DNA of 64,000 bases from Sutcliffiella rhizosphaerae (GTDB taxonomy: Bacteria; Bacillota; Bacilli; Bacillales; Bacillaceae_I): positions 1 to 64,000 of the forward strand of contig NZ_CAKJTJ010000015.1 of the NCBI RefSeq assembly GCF_917563925.1. Reading direction: 5' to 3'. Made by a program: the position numbers and the translations under genes. Below, in pieces: positions 42,014 to 50,433 of this stretch (position 1 is its first letter; every line of letters starts with the position of its first letter). The notes below the pieces were generated by a model. It saw only the letters and a program-made list of their open reading frames with translations, did not search any database and was not told where the DNA came from.

Positions 42014-42934
42014 ATGAAAAAGAAAGTAGAAGTATATATATTAGCAGGGTTTCTCGGCAGTGGTAAAACAACGCTCCTTACACAAATGTTAAAAGAAGAG
42101 CAACAAGCAAACAGAAAAGTGGCAGTCGTTATGAATGAACTGGGGAAGGTATCCATTGATTCAGATGCAGTACCTAAAAGCACCCCATTGTCTGAGCTTT
42201 TCGATGGATGTATTTGTTGTACGATTCAAGAAAAACTAGAATCTACCTTGCAAGAGCTTTTATTAAACAATGATCTAGATGCTATATATATTGAAACAAC
42301 CGGTGCAGCACATCCCATTGAAGTATTGGATACGATTTTATCTCCAATTTTTGTAGAGCAATTTACAAGTCCAAAAATCATCACTCTTCTCGATATTCTA
42401 AGATGGAGAGATAGAGATATACTTTCCGTCCAAATAAAGCAACTTATTAGGGAACAGGTTAAGCACGCTGAGATGCTCATTATCAATAAAGTAGACCTAG
42501 TAAGTGAAGCCGAGGTGGGAAGCATATTATTTGAACTTCAAGCGATTAACCCTCATGCAAAGACACTTTTAACTAATTTTTCTAAAATTCCACCGAAAAG
42601 CTGGATGCAAACACATAGTCTCGAAAGAAGCGCACACACTTCAACACATGTAAAAGATAATCTGTATCTAAAAACATTTGTATATCAATTCCAATCTTCC
42701 ATTGATTTAAATGAATTTGAAGACTGGTTGAGAAAGCTCCCAGAAACCATTTACCGTATCAAAGGATATATAAACTTTAAAAATACGAGCGGGATCTATT
42801 TATTCCAATATTCCTATGGAACACCGTTATACATGAAAGAATTAGTAAAAGTCCCTTTGAATCTTGTACTGATAGGTGAAAATTTAAATACAGAACAAAT
42901 TAAAGCGGAGTTGCAAGATCTTGAAAACAAATAA
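42014..42934 (+). CDS. CobW/G3E family GTPase (metal chaperone)
   Basis: 306-residue G3E GTPase. Walker A is GFLGSGKTT, the metal motif GCICC (residues about 65-69), and the guanine-binding motif NKVD. A C-terminal CobW_C-like domain follows. Relatives deliver zinc or other metals to client proteins (ZagA/YciC) or work with nitrile hydratase or cobalamin enzymes. No Zur box is seen upstream and no client gene is next to it. Starts behind TTAGGAGG. Confidence 0.87.
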   Translation: MKKKVEVYILAGFLGSGKTTLLTQMLKEEQQANRKVAVVMNELGKVSIDSDAVPKSTPLSELFDGCICCTIQEKLESTLQELLLNNDLDAIYIETTGAAHPIEVLDTILSPIFVEQFTSPKIITLLDILRWRDRDILSVQIKQLIREQVKHAEMLIINKVDLVSEAEVGSILFELQAINPHAKTLLTNFSKIPPKSWMQTHSLERSAHTSTHVKDNLYLKTFVYQFQSSIDLNEFEDWLRKLPETIYRIKGYINFKNTSGIYLFQYSYGTPLYMKELVKVPLNLVLIGENLNTEQIKAELQDLENK

Positions 42935-43121
42935 CCAATTCAAAAAAGGATTTACCTTCTTGCTTAAATAAATTGCTTAATAATCGATTTTAGAAAAGGA
43001 ACAATGCCTTTTTTACTTGTAATCAAATAGAGATCAAACGTAATTAAAAACTTAAATTCAACATTAACCCAATTTGTGAATACCCTGATAGAAATACACT
43101 GTATTAGCTAGGGGGAAAACT

Positions 43122-43976
43122 ATGATTGAAATTGCAGGAAAGCCTTTTGATAAAAGTACATTTAAACCAGACGAAAAGTTTCAGAAGCTTATTTTAGATA
43201 AATTAATAAGTGATAATGCAACACATAGTTACTTAAATATTGGTGAGTTAAAATTTGAGTTGACTTATCGGCAAAATCTAGTTGCGAGTGCAGCTGCGAT
43301 GAGTGAAGGTGATGCACGTTTTGAGACGTTCGCAGGTTCACAATGCAACCCAAAGTACTGGACATTAACAAGCAATGGTGGATTTCTTCTACGAAAAGGT
43401 GTCTCACCTGCTGATGCGATATTGGATATATATAAAAATAGTGGTGAGTATGCCTACGAATGTGCAACCGCAAAGGTGATCATTTTATACCATGCTTTAC
43501 TTAGTACCATCGGGAAACGGTTGTTTGATCATGCATTCCAAGATCTTTACTTATACAGTTGGCATTTTGACCCTGATCTTGTAATAGATTCCACTTACAC
43601 CTATCATTTTATTCCTGGTGATATCGTCTACTTTGATAACCCGGACTTTAATCCTGTCACTTTTTGGTGGAGGGGCGAAAATGGTTTGTATATGGGGGAT
43701 GAAAAATACTTCGGACATGGTATTGGCATTCAAAGTTCAGATTACATTATAGAATTTCTCAATGGTACAAGGAAGCCTGATAGTAATATCCCTGCAAAGC
43801 TTACCGATTATGTTGCTAGACCAGATTTCCGTCAAGTTTCCAGGCTTCTTCATCAATTTCCATTACAAAACAGAAAATATTTGCATACCGTCATTCACCA
43901 TGATACTGCTTCTATTTCATGTAACCGTTATTTACAATTGTTACACCATTTATATTTTGAAGAAGCTGCTGATTAG
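43122..43976 (+). CDS. tgl: Protein-glutamine gamma-glutamyltransferase (spore coat)
   Basis: Transglutaminase of 284 residues that cross-links spore coat proteins. The catalytic Cys is in YECATAKV (about residue 114), with WHFDPDL and the His of KYFGHGIGI as further family strings. Longer than the B. subtilis enzyme (245), with extra residues at the C-terminus. In B. subtilis it is under sigma-K; here AACA-N16-AATACCCTG (about 43059-43090) is only a weak match to that consensus. Confidence 0.9.
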   Translation: MIEIAGKPFDKSTFKPDEKFQKLILDKLISDNATHSYLNIGELKFELTYRQNLVASAAAMSEGDARFETFAGSQCNPKYWTLTSNGGFLLRKGVSPADAILDIYKNSGEYAYECATAKVIILYHALLSTIGKRLFDHAFQDLYLYSWHFDPDLVIDSTYTYHFIPGDIVYFDNPDFNPVTFWWRGENGLYMGDEKYFGHGIGIQSSDYIIEFLNGTRKPDSNIPAKLTDYVARPDFRQVSRLLHQFPLQNRKYLHTVIHHDTASISCNRYLQLLHHLYFEEAAD

Positions 43977-43988
43977 AGTAACCCTAAC

Positions 43989-44123
43989 TTAATGCGTATT
44001 TTGTAATTCTCTCAATATTTCAAAAGCTCGATCACCTGCGCTTAATAGGAGTTCTTCCCATATTTTATCTCGTTGCTGATCAAGTTTTATTATTTCATTT
44101 GCTAATTTGATTGATTCTGACAT
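43989..44123 (-). CDS. Small helical protein downstream of the FbpA-like gene
   Basis: 44-residue charged protein (MSESIKLANEIIKLDQQRDK, then IWEELLLSAGDRAFEILRE). The ATG follows GGAG by 9 bases and lies 29 bp inside the FbpA-like gene in another frame, as a coupled downstream gene. It would form one or two amphipathic helices. Function unknown. Confidence 0.6.
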   Translation of the reverse strand: MSESIKLANEIIKLDQQRDKIWEELLLSAGDRAFEILRELQNTH

Positions 44124-44301
44124 TTGATTGGTCTCCATTGCCCATAGTCCCCTTTCCAATTAATGTCGTATATTCTTTTTTCAGTTCACTAAGAGTATAG
44201 GAGGATAAATGATTACTATCACTAAAAAATCCTGCTTCTACGAGCGTCCTTGTATAATATTCCCTTGCCTCATCAATAGCATTACTTATTAGCTTTGCCA
44301 T
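44095..44301 (-). CDS. FbpA-family small protein
   Basis: 68-residue protein. Residues 1-50 follow the FbpA pattern: MAKLISNAIDEAREYYTRTLVEAGF, then YTLSELKKEYTTLI. FbpA of B. subtilis is a Fur-controlled helper in the iron-sparing response. The C-terminal 20 residues extend past the usual family end. ATG 44301 follows GAGGTGAGG. I see no Fur box upstream, so iron control is not shown by the sequence. Confidence 0.75.
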   Translation of the reverse strand: MAKLISNAIDEAREYYTRTLVEAGFFSDSNHLSSYTLSELKKEYTTLIGKGTMGNGDQSNVRINQISK

Positions 44302-44361
44302 TGTCCTCACCTCGCTTTTCCTATGAGTTTACCAATACACCTAGTACCAATACCTTATTTT

Positions 44362-44378
44362 TGTTAGAATATTTAACA
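44362..44378. promoter_or_regulatory. TnrA/GlnR box, distal
   Basis: TGTTAGAATATTTAACA matches the TnrA/GlnR consensus TGTnAnAwwwTmTnACA at all fixed positions. Centre about 95 bp upstream of the likely tnrA transcript start. Confidence 0.8.
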
Positions 44379-44405
44379 CGAAACTTTGGGAATTTTATAT
44401 TTATA

Positions 44406-44422
44406 TGTCAGCTTTTCTTACA
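44406..44422. promoter_or_regulatory. TnrA/GlnR box, proximal
   Basis: TGTCAGCTTTTCTTACA deviates from the consensus at one fixed position. With TATACT at 44453-44458 as -10 box, its centre is near -51, the position from which TnrA activates promoters. The -35 box is poor, as expected for an activated promoter. Confidence 0.72.
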
Positions 44423-44492
44423 AACATACAGGTTTATAGGAAGGAAATGATCTATACTTGTAGTAGGAGATGCAGATAGGAAGTGAATAACC

Positions 44493-44816
44493 ATGGCACA
44501 TGAAGATCATTCTTTAAAGGAAAGAAAAGTCATCTCGATTGGTACGGTACGTGATTTAACTGGGTTATCTGAACGACAAATTCGTTATTATGAAGAAAGA
44601 AAATTGATATTCCCAGCACGAACCGGTTCTGGTATCAGAAAATATTCCTTCTCAGACGTTGAGCGTTTAATGGAAATAGCAAATCAAATGGAAGAAGGCG
44701 TACAAACACATGAAATACGTCGTGAATGGAAAAAGAAAGAGAAAGAAAATGAAAACTGGAAAAAGCAAATGTTAAAAGGACAAATTCAAGCTCACTTTAA
44801 GCAAAGTAGACAATAA
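44493..44816 (+). CDS. tnrA: Nitrogen regulator TnrA
   Basis: 107-residue MerR-family regulator of nitrogen-limited growth. The N-terminal helix-turn-helix reads [25 protein letters not shown] and the recognition wing [17 protein letters not shown]. The C-terminal tail [14 protein letters not shown] is the segment that feedback-inhibited glutamine synthetase contacts in B. subtilis. Two TnrA/GlnR boxes upstream point to self-activation and GlnR control. Starts behind AGGAAGTGA. Confidence 0.92.
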   Translation: MAHEDHSLKERKVISIGTVRDLTGLSERQIRYYEERKLIFPARTGSGIRKYSFSDVERLMEIANQMEEGVQTHEIRREWKKKEKENENWKKQMLKGQIQAHFKQSRQ

Positions 44817-44877
44817 GAATTGATGGGTATAATTATTTAATGAGATGCAGAGCCTATAAATTAAAGGAGGCGTTAAA

Positions 44878-45126
44878 ATGGCATCCCCATATTTATGCCC
44901 AAACTGTAAGACAAATCGGTCACGCTTTAATATTATCGAGCAAGTTGCAAAATCAGTAAAACTTAATCCGCAGTCTGGAGAAGTGGTTGAGGAGTTTACC
45001 TCTGAAAACCTAGAACCATTCCATATTCCTTACAAAGGTCCATCCCAAAAGGTACAGTGTGCAGCATGCGGGTTAGTTGAAGATGAACAGTTATTTATTA
45101 AAAGAGCTGAACATCAAAACGGATAA
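44878..45126 (+). CDS. Small zinc-ribbon protein
   Basis: 82 residues with Cys pairs CPNC (7-10) and CAAC (about 61-64), which make a zinc ribbon around a middle segment NIIEQVAKSVKLNPQSGE. The string KVQCAACGLVEDEQLF closes the ribbon. Strong AAAGGAGG. It follows tnrA by 61 bp and may be read through from it. Function unknown. Confidence 0.75.
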   Translation: MASPYLCPNCKTNRSRFNIIEQVAKSVKLNPQSGEVVEEFTSENLEPFHIPYKGPSQKVQCAACGLVEDEQLFIKRAEHQNG

Positions 45127-45158
45127 GCGGCGAAAGTTTTTCGTCTGCTTATCCGTTT
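45117..45158. terminator. Bidirectional terminator at 45.1 kb
   Basis: AAACGGATAAGC (45117-45128) pairs perfectly with GCTTATCCGTTT (45147-45158). The left arm contains the stop of the zinc-ribbon gene, and the right arm ends just before the convergent hydrolase stop. Confidence 0.85.
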
Positions 45159-45160
45159 TG

Positions 45161-45961
45161 TTACGAATCTACACGATCAATAAAAGTCTTAATTTCCTCT
45201 ACAAATCTTCTAGGCTCCTCTAACATACCCATATGCCCTGAATGTTCCAGAAGAACTTTTTTAACATGATCTCCATCCGTTATAAAAGTTTTTTCTTGAG
45301 GGATAACGCGATCTTCTTTACCTGCAACTAACAGGAGAGGACCTTGATAATTTTTTATGAAGCTAGATCTATCTATTCTATTTTTCATTGCTTGGAGGGT
45401 GCCTATGGCTCCTTGTGGTGTAGTCTGATAACCTAATTTTTTTGTAAATTCCACTTCCCCTTTATGACTTTCAAGGTTTTCCGGTGAAAATAATTTAGGC
45501 ACTAAATCAGTCACAAATTCATTTATTCCTTGATTGTTTATCTGAATTATCCCTTTTTCTCTGCCTATTTTACTTTCTTCACTATCAGCGTAAGGAGTTG
45601 AATGGATTAATCCTAATCCTGCTATAAGATTAGGTTCATTTTCTGCCAATGCCAAAGCTACATATCCTCCCAGAGAGTGTCCAAGTACGACTGATCTTTC
45701 TATTTCTAAGCTGTCGAGGAGTTTCTTCACATCATCTGCCATTTCATCCACAGTAAACTCGTCTTCTGCCACAGCGGAATGACCATGTCCCCTTAAATCA
45801 ATGGCAATCACTCTATTTTTTTCTGAGAGTTCTTCTAAACAATATTTCCAATACTCATTTGAGCCGCAAAAACCATGCAGTAATACGATGGGAAGACCAA
45901 TTCCCCTGTCTTCGTAATATAAGGAAATACTATTGGTAACCACTTTTTCATACCCAGCCAT
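45161..45961 (-). CDS. Alpha/beta hydrolase
   Basis: 266-residue hydrolase with oxyanion segment LLHGFCGSNEYW, DLRGHGHSA, the nucleophile elbow VLGHSLGGYVALA, a likely acid Asp in GKEDRVIP and His in EHSGHMGMLEEP. The type is that of MhpC/haloperoxidase-like esterases; substrate cannot be given. Single gene, starts behind AAAGGGGCAGG. Confidence 0.85.
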   Translation of the reverse strand: MAGYEKVVTNSISLYYEDRGIGLPIVLLHGFCGSNEYWKYCLEELSEKNRVIAIDLRGHGHSAVAEDEFTVDEMADDVKKLLDSLEIERSVVLGHSLGGYVALALAENEPNLIAGLGLIHSTPYADSEESKIGREKGIIQINNQGINEFVTDLVPKLFSPENLESHKGEVEFTKKLGYQTTPQGAIGTLQAMKNRIDRSSFIKNYQGPLLLVAGKEDRVIPQEKTFITDGDHVKKVLLEHSGHMGMLEEPRRFVEEIKTFIDRVDS

Positions 45962-46128
45962 TTTCCTGCCCCTTTCGTTACGTCCTATTCGTTATTTTAC
46001 CACTTACCCATTGTCCTTAAACAATGAAAAATAGTATCTTCTTGAAATATCAAAAATGATTGGTTAACAGTCGAGCCTTTCGTGCATATCCATGAAGCAA
46101 TATCAATAATTTGGATAGGGGGACAAAG

Positions 46129-46875
46129 ATGCTTCATTATAGCTATGAACAGGCTGGAAGATACCAATCCCTTGCTGACTATTATAAATATATCAATCTT
46201 GACAAACACTTATATTACTATAAATATTACTATCGTTATATGTATCAGTTAGTAAGTCAAGCAAATGTCGAGAGAATGAATCTTGTACAATTGCAAGATA
46301 CTAACAAAATTCGTTTTTTACATGCATCCCCTAATACTCCAGAAGTTGACATTCATATAGATGACCATCTGATTATGACTCTATTTCGTTACACGAATAG
46401 TAGTGGATATTATGAAATTCCCAAAAAGAATTTCCATGTTACTATTAATTCGAAAGAAAATAAAGAAACCCCGTTACTATCCAGAACTATCCAAGCAGAA
46501 GAAAATACTAGTTATACTATAGCTTTGACTGGAGTAAGTACTGAATTGGAGCTTATAATGATCAAGGATGATGAAACACTCCCTATGAATGAATCCAAGT
46601 TCCGAATATGGCACTTATCCCCCGATACTCCTACTATGGATGTTGCAGTAAAAAAGGGGGATGTTGTCTTCCCGGATATATCCTATTCTGATATGTCGCC
46701 TTATTTAGGAATAACTCCGATGACAGTAGATTTGGAAAAACGGCTTGCTGGAACAAAGGAAGTTATTTTTTCATTAAACAGAGTTAACTTTAACCCAAAT
46801 TTAAGTTACACAATTGTTATCATTGGTTTCTCCAAAGGCTCACCAGCTCTTGACACCGTTTTCCTTGTTCCTTAG
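46129..46875 (+). CDS. DUF4397 protein with tyrosine-rich N-terminus
   Basis: 248 residues. The first 50 are very rich in Tyr and Lys (YYKYINLDKHLYYYKYYYRY). The rest holds two DUF4397-type beta repeats that begin IRFLHASPNTPEVDIHIDD and FRIWHLSPDTPTMDVAVKK. There is no signal peptide, so it may be a spore coat or cytosolic structural protein. ATG 46129 follows ATAGGGGG. Convergent with YjcZ-type genes. Confidence 0.8.
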   Translation: MLHYSYEQAGRYQSLADYYKYINLDKHLYYYKYYYRYMYQLVSQANVERMNLVQLQDTNKIRFLHASPNTPEVDIHIDDHLIMTLFRYTNSSGYYEIPKKNFHVTINSKENKETPLLSRTIQAEENTSYTIALTGVSTELELIMIKDDETLPMNESKFRIWHLSPDTPTMDVAVKKGDVVFPDISYSDMSPYLGITPMTVDLEKRLAGTKEVIFSLNRVNFNPNLSYTIVIIGFSKGSPALDTVFLVP

Positions 46876-46883
46876 CAAAACAA

Positions 46884-46920
46884 AAGTGCTCAACCAAAAT
46901 TTGATTGAGCACTTCTTTTC
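46884..46920. terminator. Bidirectional terminator at 46.9 kb
   Basis: AAGTGCTCAA (46884-46893) and TTGAGCACTT (46905-46914), with T residues on either side, serve the DUF4397 gene (+) and the YjcZ-type gene (-). Confidence 0.82.
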
Positions 46921-46927
46921 TATCTTA

Positions 46928-47065
46928 TTAGCACCAAGCAGCACCAACAATGATTAAAAGAATAAACAATACTACAATTAAAACGAATGAACTTCCGTAA
47001 CCAGGGTAACCTGCACCTGCCACTGGTCCGTAGCCGTATCCGCCGCCGCATCCACACCAACTCAT
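46928..47065 (-). CDS. YjcZ-type small spore membrane protein
   Basis: 45 residues: glycine/tyrosine/cysteine-rich head ([14 protein letters not shown], then AGYPGYGSS) and the helix [19 protein letters not shown]. The ribosome site GAGGAGGTGA is near perfect. Tandem with the next copy. Confidence 0.87.
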   Translation of the reverse strand: MSWCGCGGGYGYGPVAGAGYPGYGSSFVLIVVLFILLIIVGAAWC

Positions 47066-47107
47066 AGCTGTCACCTCCTCTTATAAGCAATATTCATACA
47101 TTTTTAT

Positions 47108-47200
47108 TTAATAATGTAATATACCTGCCCCTACAATCACCAATAAGATAAACAGAACAACTATTAATGCGAATCCTGAGCCATAACCAGATCCACCCAT
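47108..47200 (-). CDS. YjcZ-type small spore membrane protein
   Basis: 30 residues, MGGSGYGSG followed by the helix [19 protein letters not shown]. The start follows GGAGGTGGAG. Shortest of the three copies in the window; it has lost the Cys-rich head. Confidence 0.82.
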   Translation of the reverse strand: MGGSGYGSGFALIVVLFILLVIVGAGILHY

Positions 47201-47361
47201 GCTCTCCACCTCCCCCTCTTTTCTAATACATAATGTATTCACAAATGACTTATTGGTAAAGGCAAATGCCCAGTTCCGAAAAAAATTGGGTTTTTTACGT
47301 AGCGGTATTTGACTGGTATTATAAAATGACTCTCTCCTTACTACTTTAGTTGTAAAATGCA

Positions 47362-47392
47362 AAAAAAGATGCCCACTTAAAATTGGACATCT
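47362..47392 (-). terminator. Terminator of ypmRS
   Basis: AGATGCCCA (47368-47376) pairs with TGGACATCT (47384-47392) with one G-T pair, followed by TTTTTTT on the minus strand. Confidence 0.8.
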
Positions 47393-47400
47393 TTTGGTCT

Positions 47401-47991
47401 CTAGTCCTCAACAGGTACTAGTAAATTTAGTTTTATATCATTTTGCTCTAAGTCAAACCTGGAAAATTGTACTTTTGTGTCACTTTGCAGCTCCAATTCC
47501 TGTAATGACACATAAATACTTTGCTCGTTAGGTATGATCTCTACCCATTCTGGAAGTGGATAATTATCTGCTACATATTTTAGAACCATTGATACTGGCA
47601 CTTGCAGTCTACCAATTGACATCGAGTCCTGCTTTAACATAATATCACCATTTTCCTGAACTTCAGGAATAAATGTCATGGTGAGGGGAATATCTCTTTC
47701 AAATACGGTCATTTCCCCGCGTAATTCTACTCTGTCAGTCAAGAGTACCTCATAATTGAGTGGTCTTCTAGTTTCTTTTTCTAAATAATATTGAATAAGC
47801 GCATTGATATCTTGCTTATCTGATTGAATCGTCAATGCGACCCTTTTCCTATCTTCCCCATTACCATTACCCATCAGCTTAAACTTTGTATTATTAGGTA
47901 GCAATGCAAGTATGATAGCAGATGCAGCTATTAAAATATTTATTATCAATAAACCTATAAATGCATTTTTCCAGTTGACAACTTTTTTCAA
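47401..47991 (-). CDS. ypmS: YpmS family protein (DUF2140)
   Basis: 196-residue protein with one membrane helix near the N-terminus (AFIGLLIINILIAASAIILALL) and an extracellular beta-rich domain with LTIQSDKQDINALIQYYLE and DRVELRGEMTVFERDIPLTM. Matches YpmS of the B. subtilis ypmQRS group. I take TTG 47991 as start, 7 bases after GGTGAT; ATG 48000 is the alternative. Directly follows ypmR. Function unknown. Confidence 0.8.
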   Translation of the reverse strand: MKKVVNWKNAFIGLLIINILIAASAIILALLPNNTKFKLMGNGNGEDRKRVALTIQSDKQDINALIQYYLEKETRRPLNYEVLLTDRVELRGEMTVFERDIPLTMTFIPEVQENGDIMLKQDSMSIGRLQVPVSMVLKYVADNYPLPEWVEIIPNEQSIYVSLQELELQSDTKVQFSRFDLEQNDIKLNLLVPVED

Positions 47992-48005
47992 AATAACCAT
48001 CACCA

Positions 48006-48911
48006 CTATTCTTCTTCAAGCATTTCATCCACATCGGAATCTTCGTTAAAGCGATTTATTTCTTCAAGAATGTTGTTCCCTATTAATTGATACCCCTTTT
48101 GGTTAGGATGAAACTGATCATCATCAAGCAAATTTTCTTCTGGATCAAAGAAAATATTTTGAATTGGTACAAAAGCTGTATTTGGATATTTATCTAATAC
48201 GGAAAGAGTCGTCTCGTTCCAGTTGGTCACAACCTCGTTCATTTCCTCTATCTCCTGAAAGAATTGATAAAAAGGATTAAATAGTCCCACTAAATATATT
48301 CTGCTACTATCATTATGCATCCGTACTTCGCCTAATACACTATCTAATCGGTCCGCATATAATTTCTGTTCTTTATCGAAAAGAGTGAACGTTAAATCAA
48401 GAAAATTTTCTCGAACTACTTTCATCAAATCATTTCCACCGACAGTTATAAATATTACATCCGCATTTTTAAGGGCTTCTTGTACTTCTGGGTCTTCTAG
48501 CCTTTTTAACAAATGGTTTGTTCTGTTTCCTCTTACACCTAGATTAGTAATTGTGACATTGTCTATATAGGATTTATCCTCATAGTAATCTTTTACAGTA
48601 GAAGTAAAACCACCTTTACCAGATTCATCACCAACACCCTGTGTTAAGGAATCTCCAAAAAATACAAGGTTAAATGAACGATCAAAGAACCCTTCAGGAA
48701 CTTCCTCTTTCTCTTCAATGCTTGTAATTTTTTGTTGGTTTTCAATATTATCTTCTCTTTTAAAGAAATCTTGTAAAAGTTGCTTTTCCTGCTGATTTTC
48801 TCTTCTTTCCTTTACGCGCTCCGATACATAGCTTGAGGAATTTTCTGATGTACAACTAACCATACTAATTATTAATATGGCAAGTATTCCAATTACACTC
48901 CATTTTTTCAT
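48006..48911 (-). CDS. ypmR: SGNH/GDSL lipase-like lipoprotein YpmR
   Basis: 301 residues with a lipobox-like VSC (Cys 20). The GDSL block is FFGDSLTQGVG, block III is TVGGND and block V DQFHPNQKGY, giving a Ser-Asp-His set. An extracytoplasmic esterase or lipase is expected; substrate unknown. Ends with a very acidic tail. Overlaps the upstream end of ypmS. Confidence 0.85.
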   Translation of the reverse strand: MKKWSVIGILAILIISMVSCTSENSSSYVSERVKERRENQQEKQLLQDFFKREDNIENQQKITSIEEKEEVPEGFFDRSFNLVFFGDSLTQGVGDESGKGGFTSTVKDYYEDKSYIDNVTITNLGVRGNRTNHLLKRLEDPEVQEALKNADVIFITVGGNDLMKVVRENFLDLTFTLFDKEQKLYADRLDSVLGEVRMHNDSSRIYLVGLFNPFYQFFQEIEEMNEVVTNWNETTLSVLDKYPNTAFVPIQNIFFDPEENLLDDDQFHPNQKGYQLIGNNILEEINRFNEDSDVDEMLEEE

Positions 48912-49180
48912 GTTTCAATCTCCTTATAGATTAGCCGTTCATCTAGGCTATTTTTAAAGGAATGCAATAACTGCAGTATACTTTTTATAACATAAATTAC
49001 TGTTTTTTTCAAAAGGCTGTATCCGCAAACTTTGTTGTTCATTTACGAAAAATCCAAGAAAGTTCCAATTATCGTTACTGTCTTACTCTTTTGCACCCTC
49101 TAGTTGTTTAATTTAGAACTTTCTCATTACCCTTTTTTTGCAACACTTTAGAAAGCCATAAATTCAGGAGATGAAAAAAA

Positions 49181-49366
49181 TTGAAAGAAAATGAATTATT
49201 GGCTTGTAATGAAGAATTAGCAAAAGAGCTGTTTAACAAAGAGCTTCAAATTATCGTAACAGATGGAGTTATGGCAAGCAATAATAATATGGTAGATAGT
49301 ACGAAAAACACAAGAGGCTTGTCCAATCCTGACAATCATCCTACGAATGAGCGAGAACATACTTAA
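49181..49366 (+). CDS. Small hypothetical protein
   Basis: 61 polar residues (KENELLACNEELAKELFNKE, later STKNTRGLSNPDNHPTNE). The start is TTG 49181 about nine bases after AGGAGATG; an ATG ten bases later is out of frame. It shares a terminator with ypmQ. The B. subtilis region has a small ypmP here, but I see no clear likeness. Coding is plausible, not certain. Confidence 0.5.
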   Translation: MKENELLACNEELAKELFNKELQIIVTDGVMASNNNMVDSTKNTRGLSNPDNHPTNEREHT

Positions 49367-49410
49367 AGTATTTACTTATACCCACCTAATAATAGGGGTT
49401 CATTCTAATG

Positions 49411-49457
49411 AAAAAACGCCTGGATCCACAAATTAATGTGTCATCCAGGCGTTTTTT
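49411..49457. terminator. Bidirectional terminator before ypmQ end
   Basis: AAAAAACGCCTGGAT (49411-49425) and ATCCAGGCGTTTTTT (49443-49457) form a 15-bp perfect stem with T runs both ways; it contains part of the ypmQ stop. Confidence 0.92.
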
Positions 49458-50028
49458 ATTGATTTTCAAGTATTTCTATATGTTTTAATATTTCCTCGTA
49501 AGGAACATTAAGTCCATCATAACTTTTAATAATTACACCTTCTTGGTTAATTAAGTAGAAACTTGTCCCGTGTACCACATCCCCACCGTTTTTCGGTTTG
49601 GCAACTATAGCTTTAAAATTTTCAGGACCAAAAGTCTCAATTTCCTTTTGTGTATAACCAGTCAAGAAGTTCCAATTTGATAAATCAGCATCAAACCTAC
49701 TTGAAAATTCCTTCAATACTTCTGGTGTGTCTACTTCAGGGTCGACAGAGAAGGATAGAAAATGAGCATCTAACTCTTTTTCATCAGCCATTCTTTGTAG
49801 TTTTGCCATATTTGCTGTCATTGGTGAGCAAACAGTTGTACAATTTGTGAAAATTAGAGTAGCTACCGTAATGTCACCTTTTAGATCATTTAGGCCGAAT
49901 GGTTCATTCTCTTGATTTATGTATTGAAAATCATCAAGCTCCCAATTTGTCTTATCGGGTATTTGTGAATTGCATCCAGCTAAAAACAAACTTAAAACAA
50001 TTATTAGTATTAAATAAGTATGTTTCAA
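49456..50028 (-). CDS. ypmQ: SCO1/SenC copper protein (YpmQ/BsSco)
   Basis: 190-residue lipoprotein (lipobox FLAGC, Cys 19) with a thioredoxin-like fold. Copper ligands are the Cys pair in CTTVCSP and the His in VVHGTSFYL. BsSco is needed for the CuA centre of cytochrome c oxidase. The start is TTG 50028 behind AAAGGTGAAA. Confidence 0.9.
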   Translation of the reverse strand: MKHTYLILIIVLSLFLAGCNSQIPDKTNWELDDFQYINQENEPFGLNDLKGDITVATLIFTNCTTVCSPMTANMAKLQRMADEKELDAHFLSFSVDPEVDTPEVLKEFSSRFDADLSNWNFLTGYTQKEIETFGPENFKAIVAKPKNGGDVVHGTSFYLINQEGVIIKSYDGLNVPYEEILKHIEILENQ

Positions 50029-50433
50029 TTATTTCACCTTTTCATATTTTTATCTTTCCATCAAATCCTATCATTAAATACTTTTAGAAGGAAGAATTCA
50101 CCCTTGAAATTCATAAAATAAACACATTTTTCAGGCACCTATCACATGAATTCGTTATTTCATATATTTTTCACTTTTATATATTACATAATGAATATTC
50201 CACATTAGATTAGTTGGAATTCTCTAGGAGTAAAATTTAAAAATCGATGTAAATGAATCTTTACTTTGTGGATGATTTCGATTCTCTTAATGGTTATTCA
50301 TTCTACATGAATTTAGCTCATTAAGGCTTCAAGTTGTTCCCCTTGCAATTGTCCATTTCTAAACAACAAAGACTGCAAACAATCTCCATATTTCTTAGAG
50401 AATGTCTACAGTCTGCTTTGATGAATTGTGCCA
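50029..50433. other. Intergenic region upstream of ypmQ
   Basis: 405 bp of AT-rich DNA. Apart from the terminator of the VWA operon (50370-50414) I see nothing convincing: no reading frame with a ribosome site, no riboswitch-like structure. The ypmQ promoter must lie here but no clear box pair stands out. Confidence 0.6.
50370..50414 (-). terminator. Terminator of the MoxR/VWA/ABC operon
   Basis: Arms 50370-50386 and 50398-50414 (AGACTG...CAGTCT outermost) form a long, slightly imperfect stem. TTGTTGTTT follows on the minus strand. Confidence 0.65.
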
